Below are positions 38,242 to 46,867 of a DNA stretch of 64,000 bases, piece by piece (position 1 is the stretch's first letter; every line of letters begins with the position of its first letter). The stretch lies in contig JAKVCS010000003.1 of the NCBI GenBank assembly GCA_022448365.1, forward strand, positions 1,116,001 through 1,180,000, written 5' to 3'. Source of the stretch: Saccharospirillaceae bacterium. Lineage in GTDB: Bacteria; Pseudomonadota; Gammaproteobacteria; Pseudomonadales; Oceanobacteraceae. The notes under the pieces are model-generated. The model ran no database searches, was not told where the DNA came from, and saw nothing but the letters and a program-made list of their open reading frames with translations. Both the position numbers and the translations under genes were made by a program.

Positions 38242-39251
38242 GCCAGCCCGTCTACGAAATCTTACAACGACACCCAGACCTTCTGAAACGGGCATTAATC
38301 ATCGGTAATGGTGCTGAACTCAGCAGCGACTGGCAGCAACTAGTGATTGCGCAGGGTGCCCGAATTCTGACCTGGGACTGGCAAACCTACATCCGCTACA
38401 ACCAGCTCGATAATGCACTCAAGCAATTTGCAGTTCCCCAAAACGACTGCCTTGACTGGCAACCAGAGCACATCATCGTGTTATGGCCTAAATCCAAACC
38501 TCTGGCGAAAAGTCTGATTCAGTTTACCTCAAGCCATGCTGATCGTTGTTTTGCTGTTGCGGCCAACGATGCCGGTGGAAAGAGCATCGGAAAAGCCTGC
38601 GCCGACCTCACCCGAAACAGTGAAAAACTCGACAGTGCGCGGCGCTGCTCGTTATGGCAACTGGACTTGATTCGTACCGACAGCTTCAACTGGCTGAAGC
38701 AGGCTCAGTCGTTTACCTGGGATAAACAGGCCTATATGACGCTGCCAGGGGTATTCAGTCACGGTAAACTGGATACCGGAACTCGCGTTTTGCTGGAACA
38801 CTTAGCTGCTCCGGCCCATGGCAAAGTGCTCGACCTGGGTTGTGGCAGTGGTGTGATTGGTCTGAGTTTGAAACAACGCCAGAATGCTCTTGATATTACT
38901 CTCGCTGATGTCGATGCATTCGCCTTGAGAAGTGCCCAACTCAATAGCATGCGACTGGGTGCTGCTGCGAACGTGACCGCCAGTGATGGCCTGCAGCAAA
39001 TTGATGGTCTGTTTGATTACATCATCAGCAACCCGCCCTTCCATCAAGGCAAAGAAACAAACTATCAGTTTGCTGAAGATCTGTTCCGCCAGGCAAAGAA
39101 ACATTTGGTGAGTGATGGCCAGTTATGGATAGTCGCTAACCGTCACCTGGCTTATGAGGAGTGGGCCCTGCAGAGCTTTGCCAGCGTTGAGATACTGGCT
39201 CAACAAGACGGCTTTAAAATATTGTGCCTGAGCCAGATTAAAGGGAACTAA
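38238..39251 (+). CDS. rsmC: 16S rRNA (guanine1207-N2)-methyltransferase RsmC
   Basis: RsmC methylates G1207 of 16S rRNA in the 30S subunit. The 337-residue product has a degenerate N-terminal methyltransferase-like half and an active C-terminal half with VLDLGCGSGVIGLSL and the catalytic NPPFH. The start overlaps the regulator's stop (ATGA) and the next gene follows after 4 bp, so it is translated in one operon with a light-type regulator and a TonB receptor, an odd setting for a housekeeping enzyme. Confidence 0.93.
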   Translation: MSQPVYEILQRHPDLLKRALIIGNGAELSSDWQQLVIAQGARILTWDWQTYIRYNQLDNALKQFAVPQNDCLDWQPEHIIVLWPKSKPLAKSLIQFTSSHADRCFAVAANDAGGKSIGKACADLTRNSEKLDSARRCSLWQLDLIRTDSFNWLKQAQSFTWDKQAYMTLPGVFSHGKLDTGTRVLLEHLAAPAHGKVLDLGCGSGVIGLSLKQRQNALDITLADVDAFALRSAQLNSMRLGAAANVTASDGLQQIDGLFDYIISNPPFHQGKETNYQFAEDLFRQAKKHLVSDGQLWIVANRHLAYEEWALQSFASVEILAQQDGFKILCLSQIKGN

Positions 39252-39255
39252 CGGT

Positions 39256-41232
39256 ATGACGGCATCCGGGTTGTTACTGTTTCTACTGTCAGCCTGTTTA
39301 TACGCCAGTGTAACTCAAGCACAGCTCACCAATACTGACGAAGCTTACAACCAGTTCAACTACCGGGCGCAGCACTTCAGCCATTGGCAGCCGAACACTG
39401 CACTGGATATGTTGATTCATATTCCCGGCGTTACCCTGCAACAAGACAGTGAAGGTCAACCACTGCTGCAGATGCACGGAATGGGAAATCGTTATCTGGC
39501 CATTCTGGTTGATGGTCATCCACTCAGTGGAGACAGTATTAACAATGCCGTCAGCGCCCGCCAGATTCCTGCCAGTATGATCGAACGAATTGAGGTAACC
39601 CGCAGTGGGCGCGCAGATCTTGATTCGCGTGGCGGTGCAGCAGGAACCATCAACCTGGTATTGCGCAACAGTGACCAACAAGATCATACGTTGCGCCTGT
39701 ATGCTGGTGCATTGCCGCTGAATTCAGCGGCCGCCGTTAACGGTTCACAGCTATTTGGCCAGCATCAGTTCTACTATGCGTTTGACTGGCAAAAGAGTCG
39801 AAATAAAGTACACGCAACGGAAATTGATCGCTCTGAGGAGCAATCACGCAGCAAAGACCGTTGGAATAGCCAGCAAGCCGATGACCGCACCAGTTATTAT
39901 CTTGGCTACAGCCGAACCAGCAGCCAAACACACTTTACCAGCACTTTGCTGCACTTAAAAAATTCCGAAGAAAACCGATCCAGTGGCAGAGTCGATCCTA
40001 ATCTCCGTAACCTGCAAAACCAGAACGGCGACGAAAACAGCGTTCGCTGGCGTACGCAGATCGCCAGTGATTGGTCGCATATGCGCTGGCAAAGTTCGTT
40101 AATTGCAGAAGTCCACAACAAAACGCAACAGCTGCAAGGCATTCAAGTTAAGCAAGATGATAACCGCTGGCAGTTTACCGCCAACCTTCAGGAAGTTGTC
40201 GATGAGCATCATTGGCAAGCAGGGCTAAATGTAAAACACATGCGCCGGCAGGTAAAAAGCGATCAGAGAATTAACATCAATGAATCGACACCACTCAGTT
40301 ACGAAGTTGATGATCTTTCATGGCATTTCTTTGGCCTAGATCGCTGGCACCTTACCGACTCAACACGATTTGAAGCAGGTTTTCGTATGGAAACGTACAG
40401 CCTGAAACAAACCGACCAATTGAGTGAATCCAACACCTCTGAAACAACCGGCGATACCTACTGGCTCCCCAGCTTCCATCTGAAACATCAATACAATGAT
40501 GAACTAGAATTGCAATTCAGTACTTTCCAGAGTGTCCGGCAGCCAGAACTGACAGCACGAATCCCCTATCGTATCCGCCAACAAGATGTCGAGCTGAGAG
40601 GCAACGGAAATCTGCAGGCAGAGCTGGTCAGTGCGGCAGAAGCAACGATTCTCTATCACGACCGGTGCAACATGAACCAGTTCAGGCTCAGCCTTTTTCA
40701 GCGCACCATCAATAACGCAATACTCAATATCAGTCGCCAGGAACCGCTCGACAACGGCACTGTGACCGTCATCGAACCGATTAACAGCGAAGTCAACGGC
40801 CGATTACGAGGCCTGGAAGTGGACAGTAGAATCCAGCTCTCTCCTGACCTGTCGTTAACGGCAGAGGCCGGGATCTACACCTCCTTCATGCGCGCGACAA
40901 CAGAGCGTTCCAGCCAACCATTGGCGCATCAACCCCAGTACAGCGTAACCCTGGCCGCTGATGGTAACTGGTCTCATTGGAAATACGGTATTTTCTGGCG
41001 CTATCAGGGAAGTAGTGAAGAGAAGATCAATATTGACGGCGAAAACGTAAAAATAACAAGCCAGCTCGGCCAGCAACTCGAACTCTATTTAAGCCGACAG
41101 TGGCATACGTGGCATATGAGCCTGGGCGTTAAACAGCTACTGGATGACAACTCAGTGATATCTGATGCTAACACTCAATTGACATATCATCGCCAACCAC
41201 GCTGGCAAGCTCAGATATATCATCAGTTTTGA
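39256..41232 (+). CDS. TonB-dependent receptor (second)
   Basis: A 658-residue receptor with a signal peptide ending at TQA, a plug domain (ALDMLIHIPGVTLQQ, RYLAILVDGHPLSG, IERIEVTRSGRADLDSRGGAAGTINLVLR) and a barrel ending in Phe (IYHQF). No TonB box is obvious. The ligand is unknown. It sits 4 bp after rsmC, third in the regulator operon, so its expression should follow the LOV/LitR-like switch. Confidence 0.83.
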   Translation: MTASGLLLFLLSACLYASVTQAQLTNTDEAYNQFNYRAQHFSHWQPNTALDMLIHIPGVTLQQDSEGQPLLQMHGMGNRYLAILVDGHPLSGDSINNAVSARQIPASMIERIEVTRSGRADLDSRGGAAGTINLVLRNSDQQDHTLRLYAGALPLNSAAAVNGSQLFGQHQFYYAFDWQKSRNKVHATEIDRSEEQSRSKDRWNSQQADDRTSYYLGYSRTSSQTHFTSTLLHLKNSEENRSSGRVDPNLRNLQNQNGDENSVRWRTQIASDWSHMRWQSSLIAEVHNKTQQLQGIQVKQDDNRWQFTANLQEVVDEHHWQAGLNVKHMRRQVKSDQRININESTPLSYEVDDLSWHFFGLDRWHLTDSTRFEAGFRMETYSLKQTDQLSESNTSETTGDTYWLPSFHLKHQYNDELELQFSTFQSVRQPELTARIPYRIRQQDVELRGNGNLQAELVSAAEATILYHDRCNMNQFRLSLFQRTINNAILNISRQEPLDNGTVTVIEPINSEVNGRLRGLEVDSRIQLSPDLSLTAEAGIYTSFMRATTERSSQPLAHQPQYSVTLAADGNWSHWKYGIFWRYQGSSEEKINIDGENVKITSQLGQQLELYLSRQWHTWHMSLGVKQLLDDNSVISDANTQLTYHRQPRWQAQIYHQF

Positions 41233-41241
41233 CTCAAATCC

Positions 41242-41275
41242 GAAATAGTTACAAATCTTTTTTTGTAGCTATTTC
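41242..41275. repeat. 14-bp inverted repeat downstream of the second TonB receptor gene
   Basis: GAAATAGTTACAAA and TTTGTAGCTATTTC pair with one T:G wobble around a 6-nt T-rich loop, 10 bp after the stop codon. It lacks a clean T-run after the stem on the plus strand, so it may be an imperfect terminator, an mRNA 3'-end stabiliser or an operator. Confidence 0.6.
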
Positions 41276-41383
41276 ATAAAGTTATATTCTCCGGCAAAGC
41301 AAAAACAGAAACTGCCAGAGAAGTTGCCTGGGCAAATTCTTATTTCTTTCTACCATTCAGATAATTGATGTGGAGAGATGCTC

Positions 41384-41512
41384 ATGATTATAACCTACAG
41401 TCTACTGGGTGCACTTTTGCTGTGTGGTGCGGCGTATACCTGCCTTATCCAACAAAAGAAAGCACAATTGCCCCAGGAAATTTTATTGGAACAGCTGACT
41501 GATAAACACTAA
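41384..41512 (+). CDS. candidate 42-residue single-span membrane protein
   Basis: ATG 41384 has GGAGAG 6 nt upstream. The peptide has one membrane helix (IITYSLLGALLLCGAAYTCLI) followed by a charged amphipathic tail ending LTDKH. It ends tail-to-tail with the MFS gene, overlapping by 4 bp. The good ribosome-binding site and clean topology support it; the size makes chance possible. No family recognised. Confidence 0.5.
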   Translation: MIITYSLLGALLLCGAAYTCLIQQKKAQLPQEILLEQLTDKH

Positions 41513-42696
41513 CCCTGTTGCAGTTTATTTGCCGGAACCTTTATCAGCAGTGTCAGTAACAATAACAAGGCCGGAATTGTGCTGAATAATAGTCCTTGCC
41601 AGCCGAGATACATCAGGACGGTACCCGACGCCAGGGCACCGAGGGCCTGAGCGGTAAATACCAGCATGTCGTTTACACCCTGAACCCGGCTGGCTTCCTC
41701 AGCGCGGTAGGTCAGGGGCAATAACGCGGTTCCTGCAACAAACATCAGGTTCCAGCCCAGACCAAGCAATATCAGCCCGACCCAATAATGCACCAGGGTT
41801 TGATCAAAACCCGATACCAGCAAAGTTCCGGCATAAACGATGACCCCCAATAAAATCATACGGTGATAGCCGAGATAGCGCACCAGCTGACCAGATATCA
41901 GTGAGGGTAAAAACATCGCTGCGATATGACTCTGAATCACCCATTTGGCTTCCATCACAGAATGATTATCCAGCGTCGTCATACTCAGGGGGGTTGCCGT
42001 CATAATAAAGGCCATCAGACCGTAGCCTCCGACACCCGCTGCCACCGCCAGCCATAAAACTGGCTGCGAGAAAATCTCAGCGATCGGTCGTCCACTGTTA
42101 TTCGCCTGCCGCTGCGGTAAATGAAGGGGCGGTAATACCCAATAAAACACCGCCAATACAGCAATGAATAGCACAGCCAGTCCCCAAAATGCCGAAGCAA
42201 AGCCATAATCTGGCCAGAGGGCCGATAATGACGTCAATTCAGGGCCAAGGAAGGCAGAAACAAGACCACCCAACAGCAGACGTGCAGCAGCAACGGGTTT
42301 TTTATCGGCAGTCACGCTGTCCATCGCGACAAAACGAGATTGCTGCATCACAGCAATGACGCCACCCAGGGTCAGAGCCGACAGCGAAAACCCCCAGAAA
42401 GACCCGACTGCGATGGTAAATCCGGCAACCAACGAGGATATACCACCCATACCAGCGGCCAGCAAAAACAGTCTACGCCGACCCAATCGCTGTGCCAGAC
42501 GCGACGCTGGCAATGCGGTTATCGCGGTCCCAACAATCATAAGCGCGATCGGCAGTGTCGCAAATCCCGGATCGGTATGGAGTTGCTTGCCGATCAGTCC
42601 GCCGGCAAACACCATGAGCGGCGCAGCGCTGAGAGCCAACGCCTGTGTCAGCATCAACCACCAAACGATGGCGGACCCCTGAACACCAACTGGCAT
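41509..42696 (-). CDS. MFS transporter, probable exporter
   Basis: A 395-residue protein with about 12 membrane helices and the MFS motif between helices 2 and 3 (ASRLAQRLGRRRLFL). Its ATG shares one base with the speD stop (TGATG), so it is translationally coupled to the polyamine gene. A role in moving a polyamine, a pathway by-product or a drug is possible, but only by position. Confidence 0.85.
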   Translation of the reverse strand: MPVGVQGSAIVWWLMLTQALALSAAPLMVFAGGLIGKQLHTDPGFATLPIALMIVGTAITALPASRLAQRLGRRRLFLLAAGMGGISSLVAGFTIAVGSFWGFSLSALTLGGVIAVMQQSRFVAMDSVTADKKPVAAARLLLGGLVSAFLGPELTSLSALWPDYGFASAFWGLAVLFIAVLAVFYWVLPPLHLPQRQANNSGRPIAEIFSQPVLWLAVAAGVGGYGLMAFIMTATPLSMTTLDNHSVMEAKWVIQSHIAAMFLPSLISGQLVRYLGYHRMILLGVIVYAGTLLVSGFDQTLVHYWVGLILLGLGWNLMFVAGTALLPLTYRAEEASRVQGVNDMLVFTAQALGALASGTVLMYLGWQGLLFSTIPALLLLLTLLIKVPANKLQQG

Positions 42697-43487
42697 CAGG
42701 GCATATTGCGCGAGTAGAAAATTTCCAGCATTTCCTTGCGCACCTTAGCTTCAACTTCGTGGCGTTCGGTCACTGTTAAGCTCTTTGAGCCTTCACCAAA
42801 CAGATAGTTATCCAGCACAAAATCCTTCAACAACATTTTTGTATGGAACGTGTTCTCCTGATACACATTCACATCAATCATCTGATAAGCGTTTTGAGTA
42901 TCTTCACTCAGATAGTTTTGAATCGAGTTAATATCGTGGTCGATATAATGTTTGACACCGTCAACATCACGGGTGAAACCACGCACACGATAATCGCAAG
43001 TCACAATGTCTGAATCGAAACTGTGGATCAGATAGTTAAGTGCCTTCAGTGGCGAGATCAGACCGCAAGTAGACACATCGATGTCTACCCGGAAGGTACT
43101 GATGCCGCCGTGCGGGTGACTTTCAGGGTAGGTGTGAACCGTTACGTGGCTCTTATCCAGGTGAGCAACCACAGAATCTTTTAATGGACCCGGCGCTTCT
43201 TCCATCAGATCCGCCGTTGGCGGTACTTCGTGTTCAGCGATCAGAATGGTGACGCTGGCGCCCTCCGGTTCATAATCCTGACGTGCAATATTCAAAACAT
43301 TGGCACCGATGATATCAACAACATCTGTCAGGATTTTGGTCAAACGATCTGCACTGTATAACTCATCGATATATTCGATGTACTCCTGACGCTCTTTCTC
43401 AGTTTGCGTGTAACAAATATCGTAAATGTTAAAACTCAGAGACTTGGTCAGATTATTAAAACCGTGCAGACGCAACTTCTTGTTCAA
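42696..43487 (-). CDS. speD: S-adenosylmethionine decarboxylase proenzyme
   Basis: SpeD makes decarboxylated SAM, the aminopropyl donor for spermidine. The 263-residue product is collinear with E. coli Spe[21 protein letters not shown] at the start, self-cleavage site before Ser113 in [18 protein letters not shown] (the serine becomes the pyruvoyl group), and [19 protein letters not shown]. The start is a TTG at 43487 with GAGGA 7 nt upstream; the N terminus matches E. coli there. No speE is in the window. Confidence 0.96.
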   Translation of the reverse strand: MNKKLRLHGFNNLTKSLSFNIYDICYTQTEKERQEYIEYIDELYSADRLTKILTDVVDIIGANVLNIARQDYEPEGASVTILIAEHEVPPTADLMEEAPGPLKDSVVAHLDKSHVTVHTYPESHPHGGISTFRVDIDVSTCGLISPLKALNYLIHSFDSDIVTCDYRVRGFTRDVDGVKHYIDHDINSIQNYLSEDTQNAYQMIDVNVYQENTFHTKMLLKDFVLDNYLFGEGSKSLTVTERHEVEAKVRKEMLEIFYSRNMP

Positions 43488-43521
43488 TAACGTATCCTCA
43501 ATTCAAAAACAGTTGCAGAGA

Positions 43522-43944
43522 TTATTCTGCGTCAATCACAACATAGCTATGACTGATTTCTACCCCACCCTGCTCCAGCATAATGGAGGCGGAGCAGTAT
43601 TTTTCTGCCGACAATTTAACCGCCCGCTCAACCAGGGACTCCTTCAGGTTCTTTCCGGTTACTTTGAAGTTCACATGAATCTTAGTGAAAACAGACGGAA
43701 CCGCATCAGCTCGTTCGGCTTCGATTTCGGCAATACAGTCAACGACCTGCTGACGCTGCTTCGATAAGATACTCATCACATCAAAGCTGGTACATCCACC
43801 CAAACCCAGTAATAACATTTCCATCGGACGCACCCCCATGTTGCGCCCGCCATGGTCTTCCGGGCCATCCATCACAACGCTATGGCCACTTCCCGATTCG
43901 CCCAGGAACATGGCATTATCAACCCACTTTACTGCTGCTTTCAC
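43522..43944 (-). CDS. OsmC family protein (YhfA-like)
   Basis: A 140-residue OsmC/Ohr-fold protein with GVRPMEMLLLGLGGCTSFDVMSIL (first conserved Cys) and EKYCSASIML (second Cys), the pair used for peroxide reduction in characterised relatives. The start is GTG 43944 with GGAG 7 nt upstream. Position next to crp is shared with E. coli yhfA and with the Pseudomonas vfr region, which supports the subfamily. 34 bp separate it from speD. Confidence 0.88.
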   Translation of the reverse strand: MKAAVKWVDNAMFLGESGSGHSVVMDGPEDHGGRNMGVRPMEMLLLGLGGCTSFDVMSILSKQRQQVVDCIAEIEAERADAVPSVFTKIHVNFKVTGKNLKESLVERAVKLSAEKYCSASIMLEQGGVEISHSYVVIDAE

Positions 43945-44093
43945 GTGAATACTCCAGTGTTATTTACCTACCCCGCTCAGACGGCGCAGATTACCACAGG
44001 GCAGGATTGCCGGAGAAGAAAAATTGTGACGCCGATACGCGAACAGAATGGCACAATCACCGCAAAACGATCCCCGATTACCATTGTTATTGT

Positions 44094-44107
44094 GACTTAC
44101 ATAAGTC
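44094..44107. repeat. 14-bp palindrome upstream of crp
   Basis: GACTTA-CA-TAAGTC lies 50 bp before the crp start. It may be an operator. It is not a canonical CRP site (TGTGA-N6-TCACA), although a TGTGA overlaps its left side. Confidence 0.4.
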
Positions 44108-44156
44108 GTCATAATCAGTAATAATCTTGCATTGTATTCTGACCGGATGTCACCTT

Positions 44157-44795
44157 ATGAGCCTTCCTCCCATCATTCCTAAACACCAACACCTGGAAGA
44201 CTTTTTATCTCATTGCCATCGACGTCGCTATCCGGCGCGCAGCACCCTGATCTACGCAGGCGAAGAGAGCAACACACTGTACTATCTGATCAAAGGTTCC
44301 GTTACCGTATTCATTGAAGACAGTGATGGTCGAGAGATGATCATGGCCTACCTCAACGAAGGCGATTTTTTCGGCGAAATGGGCTTGTTTGATGAAGAAC
44401 AACAAGAACGTACGGCCTGGGTAAAAGCCAAAACAGAGTGCGAAGTCGCTGAAGTCAGCTACGAAAAATTTCAGGAACTGGCCAACCAGGATTCACAACT
44501 GATCTTCCGGATTTTCCGCCAGATGGCCGAACGTCTGAGCCGCACAACGCGCAAAGCCGGTGATCTGGCGTTTCTTGACGTAACTGGCCGGGTTGCACGT
44601 ACTCTTCTGGATCTGAGTAAAGAACCGGACGCAATGACCCATCCTGATGGCATGCAGATCAAGATTACACGCCAGGAGATTGGCCGAATCGTTGGCTGCT
44701 CTCGTGAAATGGTCGGTCGGGTACTGAAAGATCTGGAAGAACAGGGACTGGTTTCTGTTAAAGGAAAAACAATGGTGGTATATGGTACGCGATGA
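44157..44795 (+). CDS. crp: cyclic AMP receptor protein (CRP/Vfr)
   Basis: A 212-residue global regulator: cAMP-binding beta roll with [30 protein letters not shown] split around the phosphate-binding cassette, the long dimerisation helix, and a C-terminal HTH with [20 protein letters not shown]. Length and sequence sit close to Pseudomonas Vfr (214) as well as E. coli CRP. ATG 44157 is chosen; an in-frame TTG at 44127 adds ten residues not seen in the family. It may control several genes of this window, including the flagellar block. Confidence 0.95.
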   Translation: MSLPPIIPKHQHLEDFLSHCHRRRYPARSTLIYAGEESNTLYYLIKGSVTVFIEDSDGREMIMAYLNEGDFFGEMGLFDEEQQERTAWVKAKTECEVAEVSYEKFQELANQDSQLIFRIFRQMAERLSRTTRKAGDLAFLDVTGRVARTLLDLSKEPDAMTHPDGMQIKITRQEIGRIVGCSREMVGRVLKDLEEQGLVSVKGKTMVVYGTR

Positions 44796-44911
44796 CGTTA
44801 CAACCGCTACCCAAAACACCAAGTCCCTCATTCTGAACTAGAATAAGTGAATGTTTATTCTTACCGCTGGTCAGCCCCATAACCTCAAGCGACATCAGGT
44901 TGGAGTTTTAT

Positions 44912-46465
44912 ATGCCAGATGACTTTCTCTTTGCTGACGATAATAATTCGGATCGTCAGACACCAACCAACAACACCGAAAAGATGGTATGGAAGGTTCT
45001 GATTGCTGATGACGAACCCGATGTTCATCGCATCACCCGCATGGTTCTGACCAGCTTCCAGTTCGATGGACGCAAGATGGAACTGATCAGCGCCTACAGC
45101 GGCGAGGAAGCCAAACAAATCATGCGCGATAATGACGACATCGCCATGGCTTTGCTTGATGTGGTCATGGAAGAGGACCATGCCGGCCTGAATGTTGCCC
45201 GCTACATTCGTGAAGACCTGAACAACCGTTACACACGAATTGTGCTGAGAACTGGCCAACCGGGGCAAGCACCCGAGCATGAAGTCATACGCACCTATGA
45301 TATCAATGACTATAAAGACAAGACCGAGCTGACGACCACCAAACTCAATACCCTGATGTACGCCACCCTACGAAGCTATCGCGATATTTGCACCCTGGAC
45401 GAGCATCGTCGTGGCCTGGAGCATGTCATTAAAGCATCGGCTCAGGTATTCAGCGCAGGCAAAATCAGTAAATTTGCCTCGGCTGTTCTCGACCAGGTCA
45501 CCAACCTGCTGGGCCTGGAGCAGACGGCACTGTATTGCTCAAGCAGCTCACAGCTAGACCATCTGAACCTGCATGAAAAACGTTTCCGAGTATTGGCAGC
45601 GACCGGTGATATGCAAGAGTTCACCGACATGGATAGCTTCTCCACCATGCCCGACTATATCCGTGCAGGATTTGAAGCCGCGATGAAAACGCAGTCAAGC
45701 CAATATTATGACGACTACTATATCGGCTATTTTGCTTCAGAACGTGGTAGTGAAAGCTTACTGTATGTGGCGTATCACAAAGAGCCTTCTGCACTGGACA
45801 AACAATTGTTGGAAATATACGCCACCAACGTCGCCATTACCTATGAAAACCTGTTGATGCGTGAAGACATTCTCGAGACCCAGCGCGAACTGGTCTACGT
45901 TCTGGGTGAAGCGGTGGAGCAACGCTCCAAAGAAACCGGCGCCCACGTCAAACGAGTGGCAAAAATATCTCGCTTATTGGCTGAAGAATATGGCCTATCC
46001 GAGGCGGAAGCTGAACTGATCAAACTTGCATCTCCGTTGCATGATGTTGGTAAAGTCGCGATTCCGGATAAGATTCTGAACAAGCCCGGAAAACACGATG
46101 CCGAGGAATGGGAAATCATGAAAAGTCATGCCGCCATCGGTAAAGACATTCTGTCGAAATCCGATCGGCGGATTCTCCAGCTGGGTGCCATTATTGCGGG
46201 TCAACACCATGAGCACTGGAACGGCCAGGGGTATCCGGAGGGTTTAAAAGAAGAAGAAATTCATATTGCGGGTCGCATAACAGCGCTGGCCGATGTGTTC
46301 GATGCGTTGGGCAGTGAGCGATGCTATAAAGAGGCATGGCCACTGGAAAAAGCTCTGACATTAATCGAACAACAATCCGGTAAGCAGTTTGATCCCGATC
46401 TAGTTCGTATACTATTGGATAATATCGACAGAGTTGCACAAATCCGCGAGCAATTTCCGGATTAG
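44912..46465 (+). CDS. response regulator with DUF3369 and HD-GYP domains
   Basis: 517 residues: receiver domain about 27-150 (Asp33/Asp34, phospho-acceptor Asp83 in LLDVVMEEDHAG), DUF3369 sensor-like region about 165-325, and HD-GYP phosphodiesterase about 335-505 with HDVGK and the complete HHEHWNGQGYP signature, so c-di-GMP hydrolysis is expected. ATG 44912 has GGAG 6 nt upstream. No cognate kinase is adjacent. Activity would favour motility over attachment. Confidence 0.92.
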   Translation: MPDDFLFADDNNSDRQTPTNNTEKMVWKVLIADDEPDVHRITRMVLTSFQFDGRKMELISAYSGEEAKQIMRDNDDIAMALLDVVMEEDHAGLNVARYIREDLNNRYTRIVLRTGQPGQAPEHEVIRTYDINDYKDKTELTTTKLNTLMYATLRSYRDICTLDEHRRGLEHVIKASAQVFSAGKISKFASAVLDQVTNLLGLEQTALYCSSSSQLDHLNLHEKRFRVLAATGDMQEFTDMDSFSTMPDYIRAGFEAAMKTQSSQYYDDYYIGYFASERGSESLLYVAYHKEPSALDKQLLEIYATNVAITYENLLMREDILETQRELVYVLGEAVEQRSKETGAHVKRVAKISRLLAEEYGLSEAEAELIKLASPLHDVGKVAIPDKILNKPGKHDAEEWEIMKSHAAIGKDILSKSDRRILQLGAIIAGQHHEHWNGQGYPEGLKEEEIHIAGRITALADVFDALGSERCYKEAWPLEKALTLIEQQSGKQFDPDLVRILLDNIDRVAQIREQFPD

Positions 46466-46483
46466 TCCAATACAGAAGTGCCC

Positions 46484-46741
46484 TCAGAAAAGCTCTACAT
46501 CCCCGCTTCCTTCAGCCTCACCTGCCAGCTGTCGGTACCTCTCGTTTTCCTCTGTCAGGACCAGGTCTTTCAGGTCAAGAAGTTCGTCGTCGTTTAATTC
46601 GGTAATATCGAGGCTTTGAAAAGTACGCCGCAGTGCTGCATCAGCCTGGTAACATTGCCGATGTGCCGGACCACGCTTTGGCACGGTTAAGCCATTTGGG
46701 CCAAAGACAGGCTTTTTACAAAAAACACAGTTAAGTGACAT
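46484..46741 (-). CDS. small zinc-ribbon-like protein of unknown function
   Basis: An 85-residue protein starting MSLNCVFCKKPVFG with CxxC and a later HRQC, a pattern that could bind one zinc ion. The rest is acidic and helical (LNDDELLDLKDLVLTEENERYRQL). The frame is open upstream to 46792, but the methionine directly before the cysteine motif is the natural start. Convergent with the HD-GYP gene. Confidence 0.6.
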   Translation of the reverse strand: MSLNCVFCKKPVFGPNGLTVPKRGPAHRQCYQADAALRRTFQSLDITELNDDELLDLKDLVLTEENERYRQLAGEAEGSGDVELF

Positions 46742-46867
46742 ATTACCAAAACTCAGAGTAACAGCACTGAGTGTAGTCTCTGCTTCCTGCAACGGCTTGT
46801 GAATAGCAAAAAACAGCCGAGATTTAAACTTTTTCAGGAATTATCATCAGATACGGAGTATCGATCA

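Noticed and set aside
44091-44107. TGTGA near the crp start as a CRP autoregulatory site
   Set aside because: The second half-site TCACA at the proper distance is missing; the palindrome present is of a different type.
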